Source: Casuarina equisetifolia (Eukaryota > Streptophyta > Magnoliopsida > Fagales > Casuarinaceae). Taken from it: DNA of 64,000 nucleotides. Both the position numbers and the translations under genes were made by a program. The first letter of the stretch is position 1. The number at the start of each line of letters is the position of its first letter. Shown here in pieces: positions 11,674 through 22,866 of this stretch. The notes under the pieces are model-generated. The model had not been told where the DNA came from. It saw only the letters and a list, made by a program, of their open reading frames with translations, and made no database searches. The DNA is taken from assembly GCA_028551475.1 (NCBI GenBank), contig CM052354.1, positions 11,739,172 through 11,803,171 of the forward strand. Direction: 5' to 3'.

Positions 11674-13228
11674 GTTTTCCTTCTCAAGTACTCCTCCATC
11701 TTTTTCAAAAATGAAAGCCACGTCTAAGAAACCATTTCAAAATTCAATTCGAAATTTTCTTTAAAGATTGTTCAATTTAAGTGGAAAAATGTGCCAATTG
11801 ACTGAGGGAAATCTCTCTTGTTTTCTTCTTTATTTGTCAGATTTCTTTTCTTATTGTTTCTTTTTCCCCATATCCCCTTTGCTTTGTGGGGGTGACATTC
11901 TTTGGAGGCCTCCCTGCTTCGTTACCATTTTTCTTAGAAGCTTATGTCCATCTGTTTCTCTTTTAGGATTACTGTACCTGCGATACCGGGAACTCCCAGA
12001 TCTGGGCTGGGCCCATGTCTCAGTGACTTAAGGTCTCTGTTCTTCTTCTTTTTTTTTTTTTTCCCTTTACTTTTTATGAGTCTTGCTCCACAACTTTAAC
12101 TTCTATTCTTTATTCTAATATTCATTTTCTTCCTCTAGATCATGATACAGTATACTAAAGTCTCTAATTAGAGGATTCAAGATTAGAGTTTAAACTTGGT
12201 AAATATTAATAACGATGAAAATGATAAATAAACCACTAGTTGTTTTCCTTTTTTCCTTTTCTTTTTCATGATGACAATACTTTTTTTTTTCTTTTTCGCA
12301 TCATGGCTGACGAATAAAGTAAAAGGGCGAGCAAAGTGCAGAAAGACAGAGTGTGAAGACAGAGCGGGAAGTGATAGGACAACCCCCGACATCGATGAAC
12401 CCTCGTTCACTAGAGTTTTCTCAGATGAAGTGTTTTTGTCTACTAGCCACAACGATGAAGTGTTTTTGCAAAAGCTTTCGTCCATTATTATGCGGCTAGC
12501 CTATGTTCCAGGACACAAGCTTAGTTCTTGACGTTATGTGAAGTAACTTGACATCCAATCGTTTTCATGTTGAAAAGTGTTAACGAATTGATATTTTTAA
12601 CATATTGCAAGGACTCAATTTATCACATAAATATATGAAAATGATATCAGGACAAGAGATTGATATATTAGAAATAAACTTATAATCTAAACTCAAAAGT
12701 TAACTTATAAGTTGAAAAAATATTTTTATATTTAAATATTATTCAAATATCTTATTTTTCTAGTGTGAGACTTTTTTTTTATAATATTTTTCTACATACT
12801 AAGCGTATCTTGAATTTAAAATTGAATGAGATGAAATAAATATTCTTTATGTATTGAACATATTTTAAAAGTATAAAGTTGGGTGAGAGTTGAAGTAGAT
12901 TAACTTAGACTCTAATGTCATTATTAAAAAATATTTATAATTTAACCCAAAAATTAACTCATAAATTGGAGGACTATTTTTTGTATTTAACTATTATCTA
13001 AAGTTTTATCCTTCTAATAGAAGAATTTTATCTCTAAGATGACATGAACCAAAAACTCTCAACACCAAGTGACAATGTTCAGGAGCTGGGTTTCACTTTG
13101 AAGCTGCCCTCCCATTACTTTTCTGTGCCTCTCGCACCCGCACGTTTAAACAACTTTAAGTTGTCAAAAGGAGGAACATTCCTTTTCCTAGATAGTTGTT
13201 CGCGAGTTGTTTAATACCTGCTTTTGTC

Positions 13229-13359
13229 TTAACACATGGGCCTAAGGCAATAACGGTGGGAGCAGGGGATAAGCAACAGGATCAACGCTGTGACCTCGTC
13301 TGGTGGCCTGGAATTAGGGTTTGGGTATAGTCAATCAAAGTAGATGAAGATGAAGCCAT
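13229..13359 (-). pseudogene. F-box N-terminal remnant (OR23-like), unit A copy
   Basis: The - strand starts with ATG and reads MASSSSTLIDYTQTLIPG, matching the N-terminus of the F-box/kelch pseudogene at 56.7 kb (ASSSSSLIDNAQTVIPG). The next bases correspond to the F-box helix seen in units B and C (PPDEVTSLIL), but a single-base length change relative to those copies (131 bp against 132) throws it out of frame. F-box domains normally bind SKP1 in SCF ubiquitin ligases; this remnant covers less than one domain and cannot do so. Confidence 0.65.
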
Positions 13360-14131
13360 TCTAACAGAGAGAAGACTGTGAGAGTCCGATCAAAGAATCC
13401 TCTAATTAAACCTTTAATGCCTTTTTAGTGTAAATGGTGCGGATTAAGACACGAGGCGTATATTTTGTTGGAGGGTGTGCTTTTTCAATACCAATACTTG
13501 GATCTATGTATAAATATATAAATATATAAGTTAGAGATAAAAATTTTACACTGAAAAAATGACCATTAAATAGTATTTAAATATAAAAGTATTCTTTTAA
13601 CTCATCAATTAACTTTTTAATGAAATTATGAGCATATTTTTACTATCATATTAATGTCCATGTTGATGTATCGTAACTCTCACTTAATCTTAAGCTCTCA
13701 AAAATATGCTCAATATGCAAAAAGGATTCATTTTATCCTATTTGATTTTGAGCATAAAGTAAATTCAATCCGCAAAAGAAAATTTAGAGAAGAAAGTTCC
13801 ATATAAAAAATATATGATCCTTAACAAATATGTTAGATTCATATAGAAGTTAAACATTGAGTTTATTTCTATTAACATATATGTTAGATTCATATGAAAG
13901 CATACATACATATGAATCTCGACAATACATACACCAACACAAGAGGAAACACAAAAAGATAAAAGTACGAATCTCGCCAGTGCACACACAAACCAACACA
14001 CGATCTTTCTTTCGTCGACGAGCAAACACAAACAGATAAAAACTTGCGTGCAATATAGGTGATAAAAGTGAACCACTGAGTTGATCATTTGAAGCTTAGC
14101 TGGTCTCCAAGTAGGTTCAGCGTCGCAAGTT

Positions 14132-14392
14132 CTAGTCTTTGCCCCCAGGGGATGTAGAGGGTGGTGCTTGCACGGCATTCCCAGCTGGCTTCTTCGACCT
14201 GCTCTTGTCTGGACCCGGTCCAGGAATGTAAGTGATTGGATTAGCGGCAGACGGTGGCACGACCCCACGGAGGGAGCGGTGTATAAGACCCTCATCACTC
14301 AGAGGGGACTTTGAGGTTCCAAGTTGCGAAGAAGCCATGAAAATAGCGAAAAGAATAATGATGCTCCGGAGAACTCTGAGAGAGATACCCAT
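14132..14392 (-). CDS. Putative secreted peptide precursor, copy A (86 aa)
   Basis: The predicted protein has a hydrophobic signal peptide (residues about 8-24, ILFAIFMASSQLG), a variable spacer, then a proline-rich block at residues 38-61 (HRSLRGVV, PPSAANPITYIPGPGP) and a basic, proline-rich tail. I chose the ATG at 14392 because an upstream in-frame ATG overlaps the likely TATA box, and because copy E starts at the matching place. Copy C (41248-41505) has an identical 24-residue block, although the rest differs at about 24 of 62 sites. The four base differences in the block are all synonymous. This fits a pre-propeptide cut to a small mature signal, acting outside the cell. I do not recognise the family. 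An F-box remnant lies 0.8 kb downstream on the same strand. Confidence 0.72.
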   Translation of the reverse strand: MGISLRVLRSIIILFAIFMASSQLGTSKSPLSDEGLIHRSLRGVVPPSAANPITYIPGPGPDKSRSKKPAGNAVQAPPSTSPGGKD

Positions 14393-14444
14393 CTTCAGAG
14401 ATGATGGTGCGAGGTTGATTGTTGTGAGGCTGCTGCCTGGTGTG

Positions 14445-14450
14445 TTTATA
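14445..14450 (-). promoter_or_regulatory. TATA box of peptide gene A
   Basis: TATAAA on the - strand in the context gcgTATAAAcacacc, 52 bp upstream of the chosen ATG, leaving room for a 5' UTR of about 20-30 bases. The same box and spacing occur in copy C. Confidence 0.65.
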
Positions 14451-16113
14451 CGCAATTATTGCTGTGGTCTAACAGCATCTTGGTCTTTTTCGTCGGCGCT
14501 AACAGTAGCAGTCAAAACTTACTCACCTGTGTTACAAGCTAAGAAGAAATATATTAAAATATTTATTTATATAACAATGGATTCTATCAGTTTTTCAATC
14601 AACTTTTTTATTGAATAATATGATTCTTAATGTAGTGGTGTAGTATGCAGATTGGTCACATAATGTAACCGCACAATAATTTAATGATTTGATTATAATA
14701 ATGTGAAAATGTGTTACAATAACAAAAATTCTATTATTAAAAAAATATTAAAAAATTTCTTATATAATAATAGTTTACTGTTAAATCTTATTTAGAATAA
14801 TATATATTCAATTTAAAACCTTAAAGCGTAAAATGAAGAAACTTATTTTTTTACAAAATACTTTATAAACTCTTATATTTTTCATATGAGACTTAACAAA
14901 CTCTCTTGCATCAATTGTGAGATGATGATTTTAGAAAAGATAGAATATTAATTTTGAATAGACTCTTTAATAACATAGAACTATTCTACATTGCTTATTT
15001 AACAAGTCTTTCACTCTAATGGTTTAACACAAATTATTTTATAATATCTCCTTTTATAGGGATTTTAAGTTTGTCCATAATTATGTAAATATTTTAATTC
15101 TAATATTATATTAAATTTTATAGAATGATCATATTTAAATTATAATTTTAAGATATCAAGTAAAAAATATTGTTTTTTATAGTTAGTTTTTAATCTTTAA
15201 TATTTAGGGTGGAAGACTTTATAATTACACGAGCGAGAAACAAAGGAAAGCTTAACACAAGAAACAGAGGTTTGCAGAGGGAGAAACAAAAGGAACTAAC
15301 TGAACCTTGTGCACGTTGGGAGAAAATTGCGATCTGAGCTTTGGTGAGTGACAAAAATACAGGGTACTTAACCTTGCGCACGAATGAAAACATGGAAAGT
15401 TGAGCCTTGCGCACGAAGTGAGAAGACCAGTAAAGAAAGCCGAGCCACAAGGAAAGCAACAGCATTCTTTCTTTGTTCAAAGAAGCTGTCGGATGACCCT
15501 TTTTCTAAAGACATATGGCAGGTGAGGCAGGGCTATTGGTGGGGATTGCAACTCTCGTGGCAAAAGGTAGGGAGGAAAACGAGGAAGCAGAAGTTCTTAC
15601 CATTTCTTTCTCCATTTGTCTTGGCATTTCTCTACGTCGGTCCCATCAGAAGTCCCTCGGACATTGCTGTCTCAAACTTTTCCTTTAGACCCCTTCAAAA
15701 GAGACATGAATTCTTCCGAATGAATTTGGTCTATTTTTTGGTCTGTTCTTTTGAATCAATTCTTGGTTGTTGAAGCCCAAGATGAAGATCTCAAAGTTAA
15801 AGAAAAATCGTTAAGATCTTCTACATTAACTTTGTATGCTTGACCGAGGATTTTTTGACTCGTTGAATGTTTTCCTTTATTTTCTTTTGTTATCTCTAAT
15901 GCTTTATATATCTTTTTCACCCGCAGAAGTGGGGCTTCGTCTCAGTCTACGAATCAACTGGTTGGTGGATAATAACACAATTCTATTTTAAGAAAGGAGA
16001 CCAAAACAGTCCCTTCTGAGGCCTAGCTCCTGTGTTTCCATCTTAGTAGTGTTTAAGGAATAAAATTCTAATAATTTCAAATAAGGAAATACATGCGCTA
16101 TTCTTGACTTGTT

Positions 16114-16952
16114 AATCCAAATTAGATGCACCACAAGCCGAATCAAGACAAAGGCCTTCAACTGATGATCCAGACATACTGATTACAGAAGAGGAAACAG
16201 GCTCTACTCAAGCATCGCCCCCAAGAGAATCTTGGGTCGACTTGCAAATACTATTTAGTATAGCCCGGTAAGAGAAGATCGATTTCCTTTTAATTTTTAG
16301 GTGAAAACAGTCCCCATTTAGCCACCAAGGATGATGAGGAAGAAAACCATGGGCCACAAACCAAAGCTACAACCAAGGTCTACCTATGCAAAACCTCTAC
16401 GGGATATATGATAGGGAAATATTATCAGAGGATGTAGAGAGATCGACCATTAGAAGAACCCCAGAGGGCCATCACAACTACTAAGGAGATCCGCTCGACA
16501 ATCAGCTCGCAAAGCAGTGATGAAGCCCGAAAAGTTGAAGAAGATAGTGATTGATCTGTCCAATTCTATGTGAAAGAATGGGGCCTTTGGTTGATAGTAA
16601 TATGTGTTTTATGACAGCTCTGTTGCAAGATAGTAATATGTATTTTCTTGTCGATAGTCTTAGAACGATGATAGTTATGTGTATTTTGTTTATTTTCCTC
16701 CATAAGCGGTGTTAAGTATACCTATTCCTGGTCTTGTTTTTTGACTAGTAGGATTGGAGTTAAGTATGTCTAGTGGATTATCCTGTGTTAGTGTGGTAGT
16801 TCACATAATTTTTATTAAGGCTATTTGAACGAATACCTTCATTTAAAAGAATGTTTTTGGTGTGGAAAGTCTCAAATTCAGGATCTTCCGCTGTCCTTAA
16901 TAAATATCTTGAGTGCCGTACCCTTTTTTTTTTTAAAAAAAAAATCCAAATT
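16114..16952 (+). mobile_element. Retroposed transcript-like insertion, 829 bp, with A-tail and 10-bp target duplication
   Basis: AATCCAAATT occurs at 16114-16123 and again at 16943-16952, directly after a run of ten A. AATAAA lies at 16899-16904. Unit C keeps the empty site at about 44390 (gttaatctaaatta), with matching sequence on both sides. The insert opens with a plausible coding stretch (DAPQAESRQRPSTDDPDI, then ITEEETGSTQ, then PPRESWVDLQILFSIAR, to about 16270). A second short frame (KVYLCKTSTGYMIGKYYQRM) lies near 16378-16437. I recognise neither. It may be a 5'-truncated processed pseudogene or a non-coding retroposon moved by LINE enzymes. Confidence 0.8.
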
Positions 16953-17620
16953 GTAAAGAGGAGATCAAATATTTTACACAAATTACTTTCCTTATAGTTC
17001 ATTTTACTTTGGTTGATGAATTAAGAAAAATTCAGATAAAAAAATTACATTTCACCAACCCATTCTACAAATATCATTTCTATTAAGATCTGTTAAAACA
17101 AAAAAAAATTCTTATGATTTATCAAAGATGGAATACTTGTATATAAGAGAAGTATTTGTATTCAGAAAACTTCGAAGCCAAATAAACAATAACTTCTATC
17201 TATCTTTCTTCGGACATTTCTTAGGTTTCCAACCTTTTTTTAACATTTTAATTTCTTTACAATTACAATGACCCTCATGATCTTTCCCGATTAGTGTATT
17301 TTTGGTCTCCACTTATAAATGAATTATTTTGTTGATGAAGCCCAAGATGTTGGTCCCATGGCATTTCCATATCCGACAAGCGATAGAATTGAAGAATAAA
17401 TTATACTTGGAGATTGTCCAACATACAATTTGCATGAACTTTTGGCGCTTGGCTTGTTGTTAGAGAGAGAGAGAGAAAAATGCTGTGAACCAGCATTACT
17501 TAGCAATAATTGACTAGTAATTTTGTGAAGATTACAAGGCTTACTAGCCTAAAGTGTCTTGAAGAAAATTCATTTTATGAAACTAATATGGACATTGGAT
17601 TTGATAGTGTAGAAGGGTTT

Positions 17621-18059
17621 CATAAGAATGATCTTAGTCATTCAACCAAGTCTTATTCTAAGATTTATTAAGAATTTTTGTAACACATATGTAGGTCTTG
17701 TTTTCCACAAGTCAAAGAAGTTCAAAAAAGAGTAAATGCAACTCAAGCATGTGAGAAAGTAAAATTTGTGTTGAAAATTGAGTTTAACTTTTACATAACC
17801 ATCCTATCATCATTTGTTCTTGTGCTTATCTTAGTCACTTTTTTTCCCGTTGATCAAATTGGATTTGATGTCACTTGTAATGAATGTGACTAATTTGTTG
17901 AAAGGCTTAAGCCTAATGACAAGCCTAATGACAAGCCACATGACATATCTTTTGTATTTTGAGCATAGCTTATTTTGTCTCTTTTAATTGAATGGGTCAT
18001 TGGTCGCGTTTGTAACAGTAAGCGCCCCTTTTGTTGAAGTTGTAGGCGATTTTTCTTAG
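17621..18059. other. No gene recognised
   Basis: Homology to unit C stops near 17620, and nothing coding is evident before the GT8 exon. An imperfect short repeat (gcctaatgacaagcc) lies at 17910-17940. Confidence 0.5.
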
Positions 18060-18239
18060 TTGAAGATTCAGCAATTGAAGGACACGATCTTTGAGGTTAA
18101 CGGGCTGCTAATTAAGGCAAAGAAAAACGGGGCATTTGCAAGCTCGATCTCTGCGAAGGTAATTCCAAAGAGCATGCATTCTTTGGCAATGAGACTTGTA
18201 GGGGACAGGATTCTGCACGCTGATAAGTATAGGGATGAG
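18060..18239 (+). pseudogene. Orphan exon of a GT8 (galacturonosyltransferase-like) gene
   Basis: An open stretch of 60 codons begins after a good splice acceptor (tttttcttag) and ends at a donor (GAG|gtactc). It reads LKIQQLKDTIFEVNGLLIKA, then KKNGAFASSISAK, then VIPKSMHSLAMRLVGDRI. In GAUT-like glycosyltransferases a stem region ends in a segment of the type (I/T)PK(S/G)(L/M)HCL(A/S)MRL just before the catalytic GT8 domain; here the usual HCL is HSL. No flanking exons were found within several kb, so this looks like a gene fragment carried by duplication. Assignment to the superfamily is moderately sure; the exact member is not. Confidence 0.5.
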
Positions 18240-18880
18240 GTACTCATCCCTTTCAACCATTCTCATCAATTCCACACTTTCCTTTTTTCTTTTTTCTGGA
18301 ATTCAACACAATATTCAAACAAATCGCATTTTGGTCTCTTGAAAAAAATATGAAAGAACTAATTCTAACTATCACAGATGCACAGTAATCAAGAAAATTC
18401 CTCCATATCCTTGAATGAACTTATCTAACTATTCAATCATTACGAATTCTAATTCCATGCATAAATTACCCATTTAGGGATCTTTTTCATGAGTATATTA
18501 GATCTTCAGGTTTCAATACCAACCTAATTTTTACTTATCCATATTTAAAAATTTTCACGGATTACTCAACGTAATAAAGTTAAATGACCCAACATGAAAT
18601 TTCGACCTTTAACTGTACAAGCCAACTTTTAATTAACACCACACCGACCTTTAACAATACAATCCAACTTTTAATTGACACCATAAGATTGGCCAAAAAA
18701 GAAAACAGATAAAAAAAAATAAAAGGAAAAGAACAGCCAGAGGACCCTATAAAATAAGTTTGGGAAATATTTCAAATTTTAACTGGGTAGGTTGATGAGA
18801 TTTCTTCTAATGTTGATACCTAATTCATTTCAGTTAGCTGTTATTTTTCTTTTCCATGGCTTAAAGCATGTCTAAAATTG
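18240..18880. other. No gene recognised
   Basis: AT-rich sequence that would be intron if the GT8 exon were part of a gene. Short repeated phrases (tttaacaatacaatccaact, tttaactgtacaagccaact) occur at 18605-18670. Confidence 0.5.
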
Positions 18881-19156
18881 TTTATGGCAGTTACGGTAGA
18901 TCCGAGTTAATAGTTCAGTATTGGAGCTGTCATTATATGGGGAGATATTACCCCCTTATGAGAAAATTTGCAACCATTTTTCTTTTTCTTTTTTGGGTTT
19001 TGTTACTAATTTTTTATGGTAGTTATGGTAGATAATGTTAGATCCGAGTTAATAGTTCAGTATTGGAGCTGTCATCATATGGAGAGATATTATCCCGTAA
19101 TGCGAAAATTTGAAACTTTGTTTTTTTTTTTTTGGGTGTTGTTACTAATACTTTCG
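18881..19156. repeat. Direct tandem duplication, about 132 bp period
   Basis: Copies at about 18881-19010 and 19013-19156 share 'gatccgagttaatagttcag', 'tattggagctgtcat.atatgg' and a T-rich end ('tgttactaat'). Identity is roughly 85% by eye. Confidence 0.85.
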
Positions 19157-20210
19157 TATAAAAATAGTCAATAGAATTCTTTAGCTGATTTTTTAATTGT
19201 TTCTTGATTAAATTCCAACTTGATTTGTAATTTGCCGCTAACTTATGGACTAGGACATTCAAAACTGGACAGGAATCTCTTGGTTGTCCCTTGAATGGTT
19301 CACTAATTAGGCTACCAACATAGATCAAGTTGGCATAAAATGAAACTTTAATGTTAATTAAAACGAGTCTATCAAGAAGCATTACGTCTTCTCTCCTTGA
19401 TACCTGTGTTTTTTTTTCATTGCGATGCTCATAACTGTAGCGTGGAGTAAGAGTGAGGGAGCTCGGAGTGAGAGAAGAAAGTTTTAATGGTAAAAGTCAC
19501 GTAGGGACCTCTCTAGAAATCTAAAGTCAGGAAACGATTCATTCTTAAGTGGTCCACAGGGAGACTTACGCATTCGCCCTTGGAGCAGGACCGTCTCAGC
19601 GCCATTAGTTACGAAACTATGGCAAGGATTGGCCTGTAGTCATTGGAAAGTTGAGATATTTCCTTTAGTCTCGGAGACTCTTGCGTGGAGTGAGATTGGT
19701 GAGGGAAATAGTCAAGGGAAGATCTCTCCAGAGATTGAAAAGTCCACGGTTGAAAAGCCGTCCCCAATGGACAGTGATCGAGGCTGTCTCGATAGCGTGA
19801 GTAAACAAGAACTTATATCGGCCCCGTGTTTCCAAGCCACGACTGGACTTATATCATGCTGATCAGAAAATTCAGTAGATTTTATTTAATGGTAGGTTTT
19901 GGGTAGACTGAACAACCACCTTGGTCATTCTTTCTTGGTGTCATCCAGCGAGGTCCGGAAGAACCTGGCAGATAGCTCCGTCAAACCATTCCTTCTCGAT
20001 GGCGTCCCGGGAAGACCTTGGCAAGCAAGGTCGAAGTCAACGTCAACTACGCTTCAGTCATTCCTTGTCGATGTAGTCCAGAGCAAAGAATTCTTTTGGA
20101 TAAGGGATCACCTTGTAGGCTGTTTACCAGTAAAATACAACAAAAATATTGTGGCTTTCCCGTACTGCGGCTGGTGGATCGCTATAAATTCCGATATTTT
20201 ATGTCTTGTG
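19157..20210. other. No gene recognised; less AT-rich stretch
   Basis: From about 19430 to 20200 base composition is closer to even and the text resembles retroelement or regulatory DNA (short repeated purine-rich phrases such as gtggagt.agag), but no domain is recognisable. Open frames at 19629-19862 and 19899-20264 overlap one another without similarity to anything I know. Confidence 0.45.
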
Positions 20211-20550
20211 TTAATGATCTTGCCCCATCTCGGATCAATCCTTCTCACTACGGAGCACACATAGCCTATGTCCTGCATGCCTTGCATGTAGAAGCTGGAC
20301 CATCTCATGCATGTGAAGCTTCACCAGGTAACTTTCCTAATCTGAACTTACCTGCTCCTACATCAAACTATATTCCACACAGGTCATACCAACACGTGGG
20401 AAGTAGCTCTAACCAAGCCTTAGCTGACATCACCGGTAGACTCAAAATGGAACCAATGACTCCTCCACCTCTCCCATACATTGATGAACCTGGATGGTTA
20501 TCATCTCCACTTGTTCTCCTTGGAAACCATTATGACAACGCTGGCCTTTT
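20211..20550 (+). repeat. Inverted repeat arm X1, unknown open segment
   Basis: This arm is the inverse of 22510-22866. Both read through in the corresponding frame, here as NDLAPSRINPSHYGAHIAYV, later YQHVGSSSNQALADIT, then MEPMTPPPLPYIDEP. The other arm has the same text with scattered replacements. The conserved reading frame suggests a captured exon of a host or element gene that I do not recognise. The shared part starts at 'gttaatgatcttgcccc' and ends at 'atgacaac..tggcc'. Confidence 0.75.
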
Positions 20551-20551
20551 A

Positions 20552-22498
20552 TTTGGATAGATCCTTGGGATTTCAAAAGCTTCAAAAGACGAAAATTAGA
20601 GTGTCCCAGTTGTTGATGCCATGTTACTCCGTCAGTTATTTGTTGTTGATGGCAAGCAAAGTAAACTTTTATCCTTTTGTTAGGAAGCACATAGATGTCA
20701 TTCCTTCTAAATCCCTTTAGTAGGATTTCTTGAGTGGTCAGGTCCTTTACTACAAAAGTATCTTTGTTAAAAATAACAAAGCAAGGATAATCTGCAGTAA
20801 GTCTAGAAACTGATAAAAGGTTTTGTTTAATCTCTAGAACAACCATTACGGATTTGAGCTCAAGATGTTCATTAAGTTTAGCATCTCCAATGGAAGTTAT
20901 TGGAAGTAGTTTACCATTTCCAACTTGTATATTGTCATGACCTAAATATTTTGTAACACTAGTAAGTTTACCTGCTGTGTCCACAATATGAGTTGAAGCT
21001 CCAGAGTTTGCAACTCATTCTTCAAGGTTGGGTTCCTTAATTTGGAGAGCAGTTAGAGCTTGAGGAATGGTACCTCCTCAAAAAGTGTGATCAAATCGCT
21101 TCCAGCATTCTAATACGATATGTCCTCATTTCTCACAGATCTAACACAGTGGTATGTTACGTGGAGGGAAGATTGATTGATTACCTGTAGGTAATTCATC
21201 TGATGATTCCACTTTTGAATTCTGTGATGCCCCAGTTGTCTTATTCCTAAAGGTTGATGGATTAAAACCTCTTCCTTGGGAAGAAAATTGTGAGCCTCTA
21301 CCTTGAGAGTTGAAAAATGAGTTTCTACCACGACTACCACCGCGAGGTCCTCATCCTCCTCATTAAGCTATAAAGGCTACATTTTCATTCACAGATATTT
21401 GTTTTGAATACCTGCTTTGTTAGGCTTCAAAGGATTGTAGTTGTGAAATAACTTCACTAAAGTCTGGAATTGGTTTGAACATGGCAGTTTTGAAAGTATC
21501 ATAACTTTCACCCAAATTTTCAAGTAGGCAAAAAGTTTTAGCTGAGTCACTTAGAAGCTTACCAATGGCACTTAGCTGATTTACAAGATTTTTAAATTCA
21601 GCTAGAAAGGTAGGTAATGTTTTACCTTCTCTTGATAGGTTATGAAGTTGTGAGAGCAAATCAAACTCTCTTGTTACTGTTTTCTGAGCAAAATGATTTG
21701 CTAGAGCATTCCACACTTGAGCAGCTATTTCTAGCTTAAAGATGTGTCCCATTGCTTCTTCAGATAGTGTGCTAATGATCCAAGATTTTACCAAAGCATC
21801 ACTTTGGATCCAAGCATCATAATCAGGGTTTGTTTCCTGTTTGTTGTCTGTTCCAACAGTTATAGTGACATCTAGACATGTCGTACTTGTGATGAATCCG
21901 GTGAGTTTCTGTGTTGAGAGTAATATCTTCATTTGTGCCATCCAAGCATGATAATTTCCTTCTAACAGCTTGATAGGGACAAAGTTGCTGACATTGACAA
22001 AGTTAGGAAAAGGGAAAAATGTTCGTTGAGCCATGATTTGATCTTTGAAAGGATTTGGCAAGATGAACCTACTTTGATACCAAAAGGAAGGTAGAGTAAT
22101 TTCGTAGTAAAGAAGTTTAAACTATCACGTAAGCCAACCCAAGATGAGTACAAAAGTACAAGGATTATATAACTAACGTGAACGTGGGCATGGAAAACAG
22201 ACTTCTTAAGTTTACAAGGCTAAACTCATGCAGTACACTCTATGTTTTGCATAGAGGCCACGGCCTCTTTTATAGCTAGAGTTCAAACATAAAATATTAC
22301 AAACCATTATAAAATATTATAAAGCCAAAAGGATAGTTTCTTCTTCTCAAGATAAAGTCACGTGAAAGTCATCATGAGTCCATCCTTTATCTCTTTATCT
22401 CTTGATCAGTTCATTGCTTTTTTCAACGTAGCCATCATGAGCACTAGGTTTGTTTACGCAACTCAATATCTGCGCCTCAAATATTGTTGTCCTTCTCA
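20552..22498 (-). mobile_element. Ty1/copia retrotransposon fossil, partial
   Basis: On the - strand this runs: a single LTR (about 22084-22498), a methionine-tRNA-type primer site (TGGTATCAAAGTAGG), a UBN2-type gag (about 21420-22033; FVPIKLLEGNYHAWMAQMKI), and the gag-pre-integrase region (WHQQLGHSNFRLLKLL) near 20580-20640. It stops there, abutting inverted repeat arm X1. Most of pol and the second LTR are missing. It is broken and probably old. Confidence 0.85.
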
Positions 22499-22509
22499 AG
22501 TATCTTCAT

Positions 22510-22866
22510 CATACTGTGAGTGACTTAGGCCAATGTTGTCATAACGGTTTCCAAGGAGAACAGGTGGAGATGATAACCATATGGGTTCATCAATGTACGG
22601 GAGAGGTGAAGGAGTCATTGGTTCCATTTTGAGTTTACTGGTGATGTCAGCTAAGGCTTGGTTAGAGCTACTTCCCACGTGTTGGTATGACCTACGTGGA
22701 ATATAGTCTGATGTAGGGGTAGGTAAATTCAAATCAGGAAAGTTACTTGGTGAAGCTTCACATGTATGAGATGGTCCAGCATCTACATGCAAGGCATGCT
22801 GGACATAGGCTATGTGTGCTCTGTAGTGAGGAGGATTGATCCGAGATGGGGCAAGATCATTAACAT
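22510..22866 (-). repeat. Inverted repeat arm X2, unknown open segment
   Basis: Counterpart of 20211-20550 in opposite orientation, ending only 33 bp before the receptor kinase ATG. It reads NDLAPSRINPPHYRAHIAYV on the - strand. Its position means the native upstream region of the kinase gene has been displaced or replaced. Confidence 0.75.

Larger units (their letters stand above)
11890..17620. repeat. Segmental duplication unit A, right arm
   Basis: This arm is collinear with unit C (38100-45070) and, over 12290-14100, with unit B (33775-35992). Shared landmarks, in order, include 'catcatggctgacgaataaa', 'cttgacatcca', the F-box remnant, the secreted-peptide gene, 'cacgagcgagaaacaaagg', 'gtcggatga.cctttttcta', and a 'gatgaagcccaagatg'-like module that occurs twice (near 15770 and 17335). 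The copies differ at roughly a tenth of positions by eye plus indels, so the duplication is not recent. Confidence 0.85.

Noticed and set aside
13765-14298. Long - strand open frame (177 codons) and overlapping open frames over 13850-14060, mirrored at 35548-36028 and 40983-41317
   Set aside because: They overlap the peptide gene in another frame and its 3' flank. They persist in three units only because the DNA is duplicated, and several frames are open at once in the same sequence.
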